A stretch of DNA of 64,000 nt, taken from NCBI RefSeq assembly GCF_000765145.1, contig NZ_JMGA01000004.1, forward strand, positions 24,728 through 88,727, in the 5' to 3' direction. Made by a program: the position numbers and the translations under genes. A model generated the notes under the pieces. The model had not been told where the DNA came from. It did no database searches and saw only the letters and a list, made by a program, of their open reading frames with translations. Positions 8,252 through 15,751 of the stretch are shown one piece after another; within the stretch, counting starts at the first letter, position 1, and the number at the start of each line of letters is the position of its first letter. The stretch comes from Desulfosporosinus sp. HMP52 (GTDB taxonomy: Bacteria > Bacillota > Desulfitobacteriia > Desulfitobacteriales > Desulfitobacteriaceae).

Positions 8252-8628
8252 CTATTTATTCCGAGAAAGTAATGGAACACTTTATGTGTCCCCAAAATTC
8301 CTATAGCATGCCGGATGCCAATGCCCAAGGAGTCTACGGAGATCCATCTTGCGGAGATGCACTGATCATTTTCCTCAAGGTACAGGATAATACCATCCAA
8401 GAGATCAGCTATTTAGTTTTTGGCTGTTGTGCGTCGATTGCAACCTCCAGTATGACATCAGTATTAGCTAAAGGTAAAAGCTTAGAGGATGCTTTAAGTA
8501 TTACGGAAGAAGATATCGTCCGGGCTCTGGATGGTTTGCCGGAGAATAAGGTGCATTGCTCAAACCTAGGAGTCAGTGCATTGCGTAATGCCATTAATAA
8601 TTACTATGAAAGTCAAAAATTGCCCTAA
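8248..8628 (+). CDS. NifU/IscU-like Fe-S scaffold protein
   Basis: 126 residues. It has the IscU/NifU N-terminal fold: [18 protein letters not shown] near the start, [15 protein letters not shown] (first cluster-ligand cysteine), [14 protein letters not shown] (second), and [16 protein letters not shown] (third). The three conserved cysteines are those that hold a transient [2Fe-2S] or [4Fe-4S] cluster. The canonical start region of IscU is replaced by [12 protein letters not shown], as in the stand-alone NifU-like proteins of anaerobes. Translationally coupled to DUF134 through ATGA, with agggaggtga as binding site. It probably builds clusters for the ferredoxin-like proteins downstream. Confidence 0.85.
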   Translation: MTIYSEKVMEHFMCPQNSYSMPDANAQGVYGDPSCGDALIIFLKVQDNTIQEISYLVFGCCASIATSSMTSVLAKGKSLEDALSITEEDIVRALDGLPENKVHCSNLGVSALRNAINNYYESQKLP

Positions 8629-8641
8629 AGGAGGATTCCCA

Positions 8642-9010
8642 ATGAAAGTAGCCATACCCGTTGATGATAAGTCTATGTCAACAAGTGTTTCTCAATCCTT
8701 CGGACGTACACCCTATTATCTTATTTACGATACCGATTCCAAGGAGAGTGTTTTTTTAGATAATAGCGCAATAGCCAGCCAGGGCGGGGCAGGTATTAAA
8801 GCCGCCCAAACAATTGTCGACAGTAATATTAATGCCATAATTACTCCTCAATGTGGAGAAAATGCCGCAGAAGTTCTCAAGACAGCCAATATAAAATTGT
8901 ATAAGACCATTAATTTCTCTGTTCAAGATAACATATGTGCCTTAAATGATGGAAAACTTCCGGTTTTAGAAGATATTCATCCTGGATTTCATGGTCATGG
9001 AGGCAACTAG
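8642..9010 (+). CDS. Dinitrogenase iron-molybdenum cofactor biosynthesis (NifX/NifB C-terminal) family protein
   Basis: 122 residues from the ATG at 8642; aaaggaggattccc lies directly before it, whereas an earlier in-frame ATG at 8576 lies inside the previous gene. It begins MKVAIPVDDKSMSTSVSQSF and shows GRTPYYLIYDTDSKE and AIITPQCGENAAEVL, the pattern of the small NifX-like/MTH1175 fold. No nif genes are nearby, so a role in nitrogenase is unlikely; such proteins in anaerobes accompany MinD-ferredoxin ATPases in uncharacterised metal or cluster handling. Its tail is GFHGHGGN, a short His/Gly sequence that could bind metal. Confidence 0.85.
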   Translation: MKVAIPVDDKSMSTSVSQSFGRTPYYLIYDTDSKESVFLDNSAIASQGGAGIKAAQTIVDSNINAIITPQCGENAAEVLKTANIKLYKTINFSVQDNICALNDGKLPVLEDIHPGFHGHGGN

Positions 9011-9011
9011 T

Positions 9012-9869
9012 ATGAAGGTAGCTGTGCTAAGCGGCAAAGGTGGCACAGGAAAAACACTTGTATCAGTAAATCTAGCCTCAGTAGCTAAGGAATCCCTCTA
9101 TATAGACTGCGATGTAGAAGAGCCCAATGGGCATCTGTTTTTTAAGCCGAAGAATTATGCCTCGGAAAGCATTGCGGTCAAAATTCCTATCTCCGATGAA
9201 AAGCTGTGTAGTGGCTGCCGTAAATGTGTTGAATTCTGCAAGTTCAATGCCTTAGCCTTTATTATTAATAAGCTAATAGTTTTTGAAAACGTTTGTCATT
9301 CCTGTGGAGGGTGTATCTTGCTTTGTCCGGAGCATGCTTTTAGGGAAAAAGACAAGCCGATTGGCCAGGTTCAGTACGGTGTTTCAGAAAATGTTACTGT
9401 CATGACAGGAGTATTAAATCCTGGGGAATTGTCGGGAGTACCCATAATTAAGAAGCTTTTACAAGACATCGTAAATGGGCCGGAACTCATCATGATCGAT
9501 TGTCCACCCGGTAGTGCCTGTATTGTCATGGAGAGTATCAAGGATGCAGATTATTGTATTTTAGTAGCTGAGCCAACCTTATTCGGAGTTCACAATCTTA
9601 ATCTGGTCTATGAGCTGGTCAAGTTATTTAAAAAACCTCATGGTGTGATACTGAACAAATGTGTGGAGGGGGAAAATCCTGCCGAGAAATTTTGTATAGA
9701 AAAGGATATTAAAGTTATTGGCCAGATTCCCTTTGACAGTGCTCTCGGAACCCTTAATTCTAATGCTCAAATATCCGTGAGAGAGAATAAAAAGTACCAT
9801 GATCTGTTTTCTTCAATCCTGCAGGTTGTGACTCAGGAGGGATCTCATGAAACAGTTACTAATCCTTAG
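9012..9869 (+). CDS. MinD/Mrp-superfamily P-loop ATPase with inserted ferredoxin domain (first copy)
   Basis: 285 residues from the ATG at 9012, preceded by ggaggcaactagt. The deviant Walker A motif is LSGKGGTGKTLVSVNLA (about residues 6-22). An insertion at about 60-110 carries two [4Fe-4S] motifs, CSGCRKCVEFCKF and CHSCGGCILLCPE. Walker B-like MIDCPPGSACIV lies near 160. Such proteins resemble ApbC/Mrp cluster carriers and are probably cytoplasmic Fe-S carriers or switches. The gene overlaps the next MinD gene by 23 bp, implying a co-translated heteromeric pair. Confidence 0.85.
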   Translation: MKVAVLSGKGGTGKTLVSVNLASVAKESLYIDCDVEEPNGHLFFKPKNYASESIAVKIPISDEKLCSGCRKCVEFCKFNALAFIINKLIVFENVCHSCGGCILLCPEHAFREKDKPIGQVQYGVSENVTVMTGVLNPGELSGVPIIKKLLQDIVNGPELIMIDCPPGSACIVMESIKDADYCILVAEPTLFGVHNLNLVYELVKLFKKPHGVILNKCVEGENPAEKFCIEKDIKVIGQIPFDSALGTLNSNAQISVRENKKYHDLFSSILQVVTQEGSHETVTNP

Positions 9870-10722
9870 TGGCAAAGGTGGTACAGGGAAAACGACCCTT
9901 GTTAGCGCATTTATTAAGTTAGCAAATGCAAAAATGTATGCAGATTGTGATGTTGATGCACCAAATTTGCATTTGATCATGAATCAAGCATCTGCACCTA
10001 TACAATCAGTCTATTATGGCATGCCTAAGGCAGAGATAGATCCGGATATATGTAACCAATGTGACTTATGCAGACAAAGCTGCCGCTTTGAAGCAATTGA
10101 AGGAATAGTTAAGTATACAGTGGATCCATATGCTTGCGAAGGTTGTGGTGTTTGTGAAGCTGTCTGTCCGGTAGGAGCCGTATCTCTTAAACCTGCTAAA
10201 GCCGGAGATTTGATGCTATACGTTAATGATTCAGTGTTTTCAACAGCAGAGCTGAAAATGGGGAGCGGTACATCAGGAAAACTTGTCACTGAAGTGAAAA
10301 AACAGATGAAGTCAGCCCCAATAGACACAGGTCTAGCCATCATTGACGGTTCTCCAGGGATAGGATGTCCGGTCATCGCTTCTTTAAGTGGTGTAGATAT
10401 GGTTTTAATTGTCGCAGAACCATCTATTTCCGGTATTAGTGATATGGAACGGATTATTAAGACTGCAGAAAAGTTTCACACCAGAACTGCCGTTTGTATT
10501 AACAAATACGATACAAATAATGAAAACACCAAAAAAATCGTATCATTTTGTCGGAAATCCGACCTTCCTTGTGTTGGTAAAATACCTTATGATTCAGAAG
10601 TCATCAAAGCAATCAATAAAGGCCAGAGTGTCGTAGACGTTGCCACTGCAGCAGCGTATGCCATAAAGAAGGTTTTTGATAAGACAATTACAATTCTATT
10701 CAATGAGAGCTTAGTGTTGTGA
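9847..10722 (+). CDS. MinD/Mrp-superfamily P-loop ATPase with inserted ferredoxin domain (second copy)
   Basis: 291 residues. Walker A ILSGKGGTGKTTLVSAF, inserted ferredoxin motifs CNQCDLCRQSCRF and CEGCGVCEAVCPV, and Walker B IIDGSPGIGCPVIASL. The ATG at 9847 follows aggagggatctc and lies within the end of the preceding gene. The two copies share layout but are clearly diverged, typical of the paired MinD-ferredoxin ATPases found next to NifX-like proteins in clostridia and archaea. No terminator is obvious after it. The substrate is unknown; the operon suggests Fe-S or metal cofactor traffic under a dedicated regulator. Confidence 0.85.
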   Translation: MKQLLILSGKGGTGKTTLVSAFIKLANAKMYADCDVDAPNLHLIMNQASAPIQSVYYGMPKAEIDPDICNQCDLCRQSCRFEAIEGIVKYTVDPYACEGCGVCEAVCPVGAVSLKPAKAGDLMLYVNDSVFSTAELKMGSGTSGKLVTEVKKQMKSAPIDTGLAIIDGSPGIGCPVIASLSGVDMVLIVAEPSISGISDMERIIKTAEKFHTRTAVCINKYDTNNENTKKIVSFCRKSDLPCVGKIPYDSEVIKAINKGQSVVDVATAAAYAIKKVFDKTITILFNESLVL

Positions 10723-10912
10723 TGAAAGTCTGAATTAATTATAAAATTGGAGGACGGACTATAGAAATTGGCAATGAGATTTTTATCTACTAGAACTCCG
10801 GTTCTGCTGCTTACACTTTACTGTTAATAGATGGAAAAATTTTCTCTTCGCAAATCACAACGCGCTTCCATTAGGAATAATATGGAATGCGAGGAAGAGC
10901 GTGGGGGGATTG

Positions 10913-11683
10913 ATGTTGAAAGCAGAAGAACGGGCCGGTTACATTGAGCGACTTGAAGAATTGAGAAAATCTAAAGTTTTAATCTATTTTTCTTATACAC
11001 CCTTAGATGACTCTATTTTAGTCCCCCTTTATAAACAGTTAAAGGAAATCGGTCATACCACAAAAATCGATTTAGTTCTGCACAGTTATGGAGGAGCCGT
11101 AGACACACCCTATAAAGTAGTAATGCTAATTCGAGAATTTTGTGAAGAATTTGCAGTAATCGTACCCTTTGTGGCAAAATCGGCGGCATCTATGCTTGTT
11201 CTTGGGGCGGATGAAGTCGTTATGGGACCGATTTCAGAGCTGGGGCCTATTGATCCGTTGGTTAAGCATCCAACCTATAAAGACGTTTTAGTACCGGTTC
11301 AAGCAGTTTGGCATTGCTTGGATTTCTTTCAAAGGTCGATTGTTAATAGTACCAACCCGGAAGTTTCATCGATGATTGCTGCCCAAATGCTTAGTAAGCT
11401 TGACCCATGGCTCATTGGAGACTATGAAAAAACAATTAAGGCTTCCAGACAATATGCAGAAACCCTATTATCCTTATATATGCTTAAAAATAATCCGGAA
11501 AAAATTCAGATTGTCACTCACGCTTTGACAGAAGGATACTATTCTCATGGATATCCAATCGGACGACGAGAAGCCAAAGAATTAGGAATAAAAGTAACCG
11601 AGGCTCATGGAGAGCTATGGGATGTTATTTGGAATCTGTATCTGGGGTATGAAAAACTATTTAAGGAAAAGGATAGCGAATAA
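10913..11683 (+). CDS. SDH family ClpP-like serine protease (serine dehydrogenase proteinase family)
   Basis: 256 residues from the ATG at 10913; a GTG at 10901 is in frame, but ggggggat precedes the ATG and fits it better. It shows the ClpP/crotonase-like core of the SDH_sah family: VLHSYGGAVDTPYKVVMLI (about 44-62), then VPFVAKSAASMLVLGADEV (about 83-101), where the serine in SAAS is the probable nucleophile, then GPISELGPIDP. The N-terminus lacks a signal or membrane helix, so it is predicted cytosolic. Some relatives are membrane-anchored proteases. The gene is monocistronic with its own terminator. Confidence 0.75.
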   Translation: MLKAEERAGYIERLEELRKSKVLIYFSYTPLDDSILVPLYKQLKEIGHTTKIDLVLHSYGGAVDTPYKVVMLIREFCEEFAVIVPFVAKSAASMLVLGADEVVMGPISELGPIDPLVKHPTYKDVLVPVQAVWHCLDFFQRSIVNSTNPEVSSMIAAQMLSKLDPWLIGDYEKTIKASRQYAETLLSLYMLKNNPEKIQIVTHALTEGYYSHGYPIGRREAKELGIKVTEAHGELWDVIWNLYLGYEKLFKEKDSE

Positions 11684-11687
11684 CAAC

Positions 11688-11717
11688 AAAAAGACTGACA
11701 GAGTTCGGTCTTTTTTC
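11688..11717 (+). terminator. Rho-independent terminator
   Basis: aaaaagactga ... ttcggtctttttt: stem with one G-U pair, and a T-run directly after it. Five bases after the protease stop codon. Confidence 0.8.
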
Positions 11718-11864
11718 ATTAATAGGGTTAGCCAAGTTTTCCATCGAAAACATATTGCGCTATTTCGCTTAATAGGGTAGGATAATCATATTGCTTGGTT
11801 TTGCAATTTATTAGTTTTAAGTATATGATTAGAGAATGATTAGATAGTTTTGGAGGTGCTTATT

Positions 11865-12056
11865 ATGCTTACAACATTTGGCTTTGTCACTCCTATGACC
11901 GCGGGAATTATTCTTGTAATAGCTCTAGTGATTTTTGGCCCTGGTAAATTACCTGACTTAGGAAAAGCACTAGGTAAAGGGATAAAAGAATTTAAATCTG
12001 CAACTGAAGATGACAAACCGGAAGAAGTTAAAACCGTAAAAGTTGACAAAGAGTAA
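11865..12056 (+). CDS. tatA: Sec-independent translocase subunit TatA/TatE
   Basis: 63 residues from the ATG at 11865 (ggaggtgcttatt before it; an upstream TTG in frame is not needed). One N-terminal transmembrane helix ([20 protein letters not shown]) is followed by the conserved [20 protein letters not shown] amphipathic helix and a charged tail. This is the pore-forming subunit of the twin-arginine pathway, in the cytoplasmic membrane. No tatC is adjacent, as is common in Firmicutes. Two probable Tat substrates are in the window: the metallo-hydrolase at 1796 and the [FeFe] hydrogenase at 33592. Confidence 0.92.
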   Translation: MLTTFGFVTPMTAGIILVIALVIFGPGKLPDLGKALGKGIKEFKSATEDDKPEEVKTVKVDKE

Positions 12057-12066
12057 AAAGGTGTTT

Positions 12067-12095
12067 AAAGACGGAGCTGAGCTCCGTCTTTTTGT
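12067..12095 (+). terminator. Rho-independent terminator of tatA
   Basis: aaagacggagc / gctccgtcttt with a 3-base loop and a following T-run. Confidence 0.9.
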
Positions 12096-12107
12096 TTAAA
12101 ACTATCC

Positions 12108-12380
12108 TTAAAGTTGTAAGGAGTTAAATCTATCTTTAGTTTTCTGCACTTCTTGGGCAGGAGCATCACTGGTCGGGTACCACCCCTTTTGGTTCATGAC
12201 ATTGTATAGATTTTCATGAATATTATGTTCTTCCGTCAGGATAGTCTTTAAGTTTTGCCTTAAGTTGGCGCAGGTCGATTCAGTGATAAAAGTATTAATA
12301 GTGTTTGTATGATGCTTCTCTGAAGTTAACAGATCCGTGATAATATCCTGTTCAGTCATGGTGGTGTTTTGCATGTTCAA
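12108..12380 (-). CDS. Spore coat protein CotF-like (larger of two)
   Basis: About 90 residues. The sequence MTEQDIITDLLTSEKHHTNT, then TCANLRQNLKTILTEEHNIH and MNQKGWYP, matches the CotF family of small helical spore coat proteins: a four-helix ferritin-like fold with a conserved GWYP turn. The start is uncertain: a TTG at 12380 sits nine bases from aaggaaagg, an ATG at 12374 slightly farther, and a GTG at 12389 is too close. It lies 21 bp downstream of the related gene on the same strand, so the two are probably co-transcribed and sporulation-controlled. Confidence 0.75.
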   Translation of the reverse strand: MNMQNTTMTEQDIITDLLTSEKHHTNTINTFITESTCANLRQNLKTILTEEHNIHENLYNVMNQKGWYPTSDAPAQEVQKTKDRFNSLQL

Positions 12381-12401
12381 TTTTATCACCCTTTCCTTAA
12401 A

Positions 12402-12608
12402 TTATTGATGGGAATTCAAATAGTTGAGCAAGGTGTCATAGTGTTTACGGTGTTGTTGGGCAAAGGAATTAAGCTGTGCACTGATTGCTTGGTCTTGAAC
12501 AGTTTGAGCTGCTTGTGTGAACTTATGAACCAGCAGAGCCTCGGATCCAAGCTGATCATTCAAAATGGCTAAATTTTTTGAGGTTAATTCTGGATTTGCA
12601 GTGTTCAT
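12402..12608 (-). CDS. Small CotF-like / ferritin-like coat protein
   Basis: 68 residues from the ATG at 12608, chosen because gaggagaatgtac gives better spacing than for the ATG at 12614. Entirely helical and Gln/Asn-rich (NDQLGSEALLVHKFTQAAQT, LNSFAQQHRKHYDTLLNYLN). Its helix-helix layout and paired position with the CotF-like gene suggest a short member of the spore coat family found in Peptococcaceae. No catalytic residues are seen. The call rests mainly on context. Confidence 0.6.
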   Translation of the reverse strand: MNTANPELTSKNLAILNDQLGSEALLVHKFTQAAQTVQDQAISAQLNSFAQQHRKHYDTLLNYLNSHQ

Positions 12609-12845
12609 GTACATTCTCCTCTCGAAAATCTTATCCTTACTTAGGATGTCACATTGTACACTAACCTATGTAAGTTTAATAAGTTTTTAGAGCTAAAAAT
12701 GGAAGCTTAATAGCTGTGTTAAGGGCTTTAACTTGCCTTTTTTGGTAATAATAGTTAAGGTGACTACAATATCCTTTTTCCCGCTCTAGCTGCAAGATAC
12801 TTCCTAGAGTCATATGATAGTCTTCATTCTAAGGAGAATAAGTAA

Positions 12846-13916
12846 ATGAATAGTTCAAGTTTAAGAACCTATAACAGCATAAAGCTGATATATTTATTTG
12901 TGGCAAAAGTCTTTCCGATTGTGAAAAGAGAACTAAACGAATGGAGACAAAAGGCCAGAGAAGCACCTGATGCACGCTTGTGTCAACAAGCCTTAGAGAG
13001 TATTCGCTGGAAAGCCTTTCACTGTCAAGGGGGGAGTATTTATGCCCTTTATCCAGGTGTCCCAAGAGTAGCAACAATCCGGTTTATAGTTGCTTATCAG
13101 ACTATGAGCGATTATCTGGATAATTTAGTAGACAGTCTTGAGGTTCAGGATGAAAAAGCCTTTGCTCAGTTACATTTAGCAATGCAAGAAGCTCTAAATC
13201 CAGAGGCGGATCTTTCAGATTATTATCTATACTATCCATATCGAGAGGATGGCGGGTATTTGAAAAAGTTAGTTCAAACCTGCCAAGAAAGTCTCCGAAA
13301 TTTACCCTCTTATCAGACAGTCCAAGGAGAAGCCATTAAGTTGGCGGAGCTGTATTCCTCCTTACAAACCTATAAACATTTGGCCGTCAGTGAACGAGAA
13401 GGGAAAATGGTAGATTGGATTATCCCCCATTTAGCCACCGATTCCGAGATAACAATTTGGGAGTTTGCAGCTGCCTCAGGATCCACTTTGGGGATCTTTT
13501 GTCTGTTTTCCGCAGCCCATGATCCGAAATTAGCTGAGAAAGATGTTGAAACCATAAGCCAGACATATTTTCCCTGGATCTGCGGTCTACATATTTTATT
13601 AGACTATTTTATTGATCTCCGTGAAGATCGGGAGACCAATCAGCTGAATTTTGTAGCCTATTATGAAAGCCCAGAAATAGTTTTTAAACGTTTACAATTG
13701 TTTGTAGATAACTCCTTAAAGCAAGCGGAGCGCTTAGAATACGCCAAGTTTCATCAAGTTGTGGTTCAGGGACTTTTAGCAATGTATCTCTCCGATGAAA
13801 AGAGTATGGATGGCGAGATTCAGTCGATTGTGAAGAGGCTCATCAAGAAGTGCGGCATAGGAGTAAAGCTTCTCTATTGGGTCTGTCGTCGCTTGCGAAA
13901 ACGAAAAATTATTTAA
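12846..13916 (+). CDS. DUF2600 / YtpB-type terpene synthase (tetraprenyl-beta-curcumene synthase family)
   Basis: 356 residues. Matches DUF2600 along its length: FPIVKRELNEWRQKAREAPD, ALESIRWKAFHCQGGSIYAL, RFIVAYQTMSDYLDNLVDSL (with the Asp-rich motif DYLDNLVD), and CGLHILLDYFIDLREDRE (second Asp-rich motif). In Bacillus subtilis YtpB converts a C35 heptaprenyl diphosphate to tetraprenyl-beta-curcumene, a first step to sesquarterpenes. The convergent gene at 14001 encodes a long-chain prenyl diphosphate synthase that could supply the substrate. aaggagaataagtaa precedes the ATG. Confidence 0.85.
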   Translation: MNSSSLRTYNSIKLIYLFVAKVFPIVKRELNEWRQKAREAPDARLCQQALESIRWKAFHCQGGSIYALYPGVPRVATIRFIVAYQTMSDYLDNLVDSLEVQDEKAFAQLHLAMQEALNPEADLSDYYLYYPYREDGGYLKKLVQTCQESLRNLPSYQTVQGEAIKLAELYSSLQTYKHLAVSEREGKMVDWIIPHLATDSEITIWEFAAASGSTLGIFCLFSAAHDPKLAEKDVETISQTYFPWICGLHILLDYFIDLREDRETNQLNFVAYYESPEIVFKRLQLFVDNSLKQAERLEYAKFHQVVVQGLLAMYLSDEKSMDGEIQSIVKRLIKKCGIGVKLLYWVCRRLRKRKII

Positions 13917-13944
13917 AACGATAGTTGAATAGCTTTTTAATAAT

Positions 13945-13983
13945 AGAAGGGATCACTTAGATTGGAGATAAGTGATCCCTTCT
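13945..13983. terminator. Bidirectional terminator between converging genes
   Basis: Perfect 15-bp stem agaagggatcactta / taagtgatcccttct with a nine-base loop, between the terpene synthase and the prenyl synthase. Confidence 0.85.
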
Positions 13984-14000
13984 TCTACCTCATTTAGGGC

Positions 14001-14993
14001 TTAGGCTTTACGATGCAAAATGGTATCTGCCAAATCTAAGAGAGTGGTTTTATAGGTACTGGCTGGAATATTGTCAAGACACGCTTTTGCCTTATTTATA
14101 CAGTGGGTAGCAGTCTGGTAAGCCTCTTCAATACACCCGGTGTTAAGGAGAGCCTCTCTGATGCTCAGTGCTCCCAGCGGGGTAATACTACGAACTTTGA
14201 TAATTTCCCTTAACCAATTACCATAAATCGGCTTATCCAAGAGATAAAGCATAGGAAGAGTAATATTACCGTTAACCAGATCAGCTCCAATAGGTTTTCC
14301 GAGAGAATCAGCATCCCCTTCAATGTCTAAGATATCATCGGTAATTTGGTAAGCATATCCCAGATTCATTCCATATTCCCGCATCAGAGATAATTCTGCT
14401 GCAGACGCGCCTGCTAGAACCGCACCTGATTGACAGCAGGCGGCAAGAAGAATTCCCGTTTTATTAGCAATTCGCTTATAATATTCTGCAAAACTAACCT
14501 GACTCGAGAATTGTTCGTCAGCTTGATGAACTTCCCCATGGCACATTGCCTGGATGGCCTTAACGAGGAAGTTCATACTGGTCAATAATTCTGATCGTGA
14601 AAGGATATTAAAGGCTTCAGCAAACAGGTAATCCCCAGTTAATATAGCTGCATGGTTACCATATTGAGAGACAACGGTTGGTTTACCACGCCTTGTTTCT
14701 GATTCGTCAATGACATCATCATGAATTAAGGAAGCCATGTGAATAAGCTCTGACGCAACTGCTGCATCAATCATTAATGGATTTAAGGGAGCAAAGCACA
14801 TACCGCTATAGAGAGTGAGAAGAGGTCGAATTCGTTTACCGCCGGATTCCAGCAAACTAATACAGGTTTGACGAATGAGACCGTCGGCTTGTTGAAGTAC
14901 AGTCTGTAGTTGATCCTCGACAAAGAGTAGTTCCGTGAATTTGAGCTTTGGAAAAGATGTTTCGGTATTGACATAACTCTGTTGTATACTCAT
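14001..14993 (-). CDS. Long-chain polyprenyl diphosphate synthase (heptaprenyl-type)
   Basis: 330 residues from the ATG at 14993 (agaggcaaatgca before it; an upstream TTG is less likely). Both aspartate-rich motifs of trans-prenyltransferases are present: HDDVIDESETRRGKPTV (DDxxD) and ITDDILDIEGDADSLGKPIG (second DDxxD). LESGGKRIRPLL holds the pyrophosphate-binding Gly-Lys-Arg. It condenses isopentenyl diphosphate with allylic diphosphates to make the menaquinone side chain, and may also supply the neighbouring terpene synthase. Chain length cannot be fixed by eye. Confidence 0.9.
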   Translation of the reverse strand: MSIQQSYVNTETSFPKLKFTELLFVEDQLQTVLQQADGLIRQTCISLLESGGKRIRPLLTLYSGMCFAPLNPLMIDAAVASELIHMASLIHDDVIDESETRRGKPTVVSQYGNHAAILTGDYLFAEAFNILSRSELLTSMNFLVKAIQAMCHGEVHQADEQFSSQVSFAEYYKRIANKTGILLAACCQSGAVLAGASAAELSLMREYGMNLGYAYQITDDILDIEGDADSLGKPIGADLVNGNITLPMLYLLDKPIYGNWLREIIKVRSITPLGALSIREALLNTGCIEEAYQTATHCINKAKACLDNIPASTYKTTLLDLADTILHRKA

Positions 14994-15184
14994 TGCATTT
15001 GCCTCTGTTCTCAAGTTTTAAATGTTAAGCTCTTATATTATGTCAAAAAGGCAATGATTGGATACTATAAGTGCAAAAAAAGATCCGAAGCTTAGAACAG
15101 ATTCGATGGTCAAATGACTAATATTAAATTCTATGGGGATTCTAAAAAGGATTAAAAAAACAGAAACATTGAGGAGGCAAACTA

Positions 15185-15406
15185 ATGACTATTGAAAATG
15201 ATAAAGAACATGCTTCACAATTAAATCGTCAGACTTGGGAACCGGCTGGCGTAGTGAGTGTAGTGGAAGATGATAAAACACCCAAGTACGGTAAGGATAG
15301 CTTTAAGAATGCTAAAGGTGGGATGCTGACTTTAGAAGTAAAAGAGGCCTTTCATAACAAAGGGCTGATGCAGGGACAAAAGAACTCAAATCCGGAAATA
15401 AATTAA
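15185..15406 (+). CDS. Small hydrophilic protein of unknown function
   Basis: 73 residues, charged, no cysteines or membrane segment (MTIENDKEHASQLNRQTWEP, then AGVVSVVEDDKTPKYGKD, EVKEAFHNKGLMQGQ). aggaggcaaactaatg is a very strong initiation site, and a terminator follows at 15428, so it is a genuine short transcription unit. I do not recognise a family; the size and composition resemble small sporulation-associated cytosolic proteins, which is only a guess. Confidence 0.75.
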   Translation: MTIENDKEHASQLNRQTWEPAGVVSVVEDDKTPKYGKDSFKNAKGGMLTLEVKEAFHNKGLMQGQKNSNPEIN

Positions 15407-15427
15407 AGCAAACCATTTAGCAATTAT

Positions 15428-15470
15428 AAACTCCGACTTGTGTTTATCAGATAAATTCAAGTCGGAGTTT
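15428..15470 (+). terminator. Terminator hairpin
   Basis: aaactccgacttg / caagtcggagttt, perfect 13-bp stem with a 17-base loop, after the small protein gene. Confidence 0.75.
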
Positions 15471-15527
15471 AATAGCGGATCACGAAATAAGAAATGAAAT
15501 TAAGACTGATTCTGGGGTGAATTCATC

Positions 15528-15641
15528 ATAAAAACAATCTGGAACGAATTGATTAAGCCGACCATTATTGCCTATACTATTGCCTGTGCAATTCCTGCTA
15601 GTATTGCGGGGGTATATTATCTATATAACACCTTTTTTTAA
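15528..15641 (+). CDS. Probable tiny membrane protein with an ATA (decayed ATG?) start
   Basis: A frame of 37 codons encodes KTIWNELIKPTIIAYTIA, then a continuous hydrophobic helix to NTFF and TAA at 15641. There is no ATG; an ATA at 15528 lies eight bases after the site ggggtg, exactly where an ATG should be, and the next legal start is a TTG at 15549. Composition (basic, amphipathic N-terminus then one helix) is like the small membrane peptides at 23571 and 24809. It is either a gene with a non-canonical start or one recently lost by ATG to ATA change. Confidence 0.4.
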   Translation: MKTIWNELIKPTIIAYTIACAIPASIAGVYYLYNTFF

Positions 15642-15751
15642 TCACACTTGAGACACCCATTTCTTATAAGGAGATGGGCAGTATTCTGCTTTGCTGTATA
15701 GTTCCCTACCGAAGTCACGATGTTCAGCTTTAGCTGAAGGCTGTGATTACC

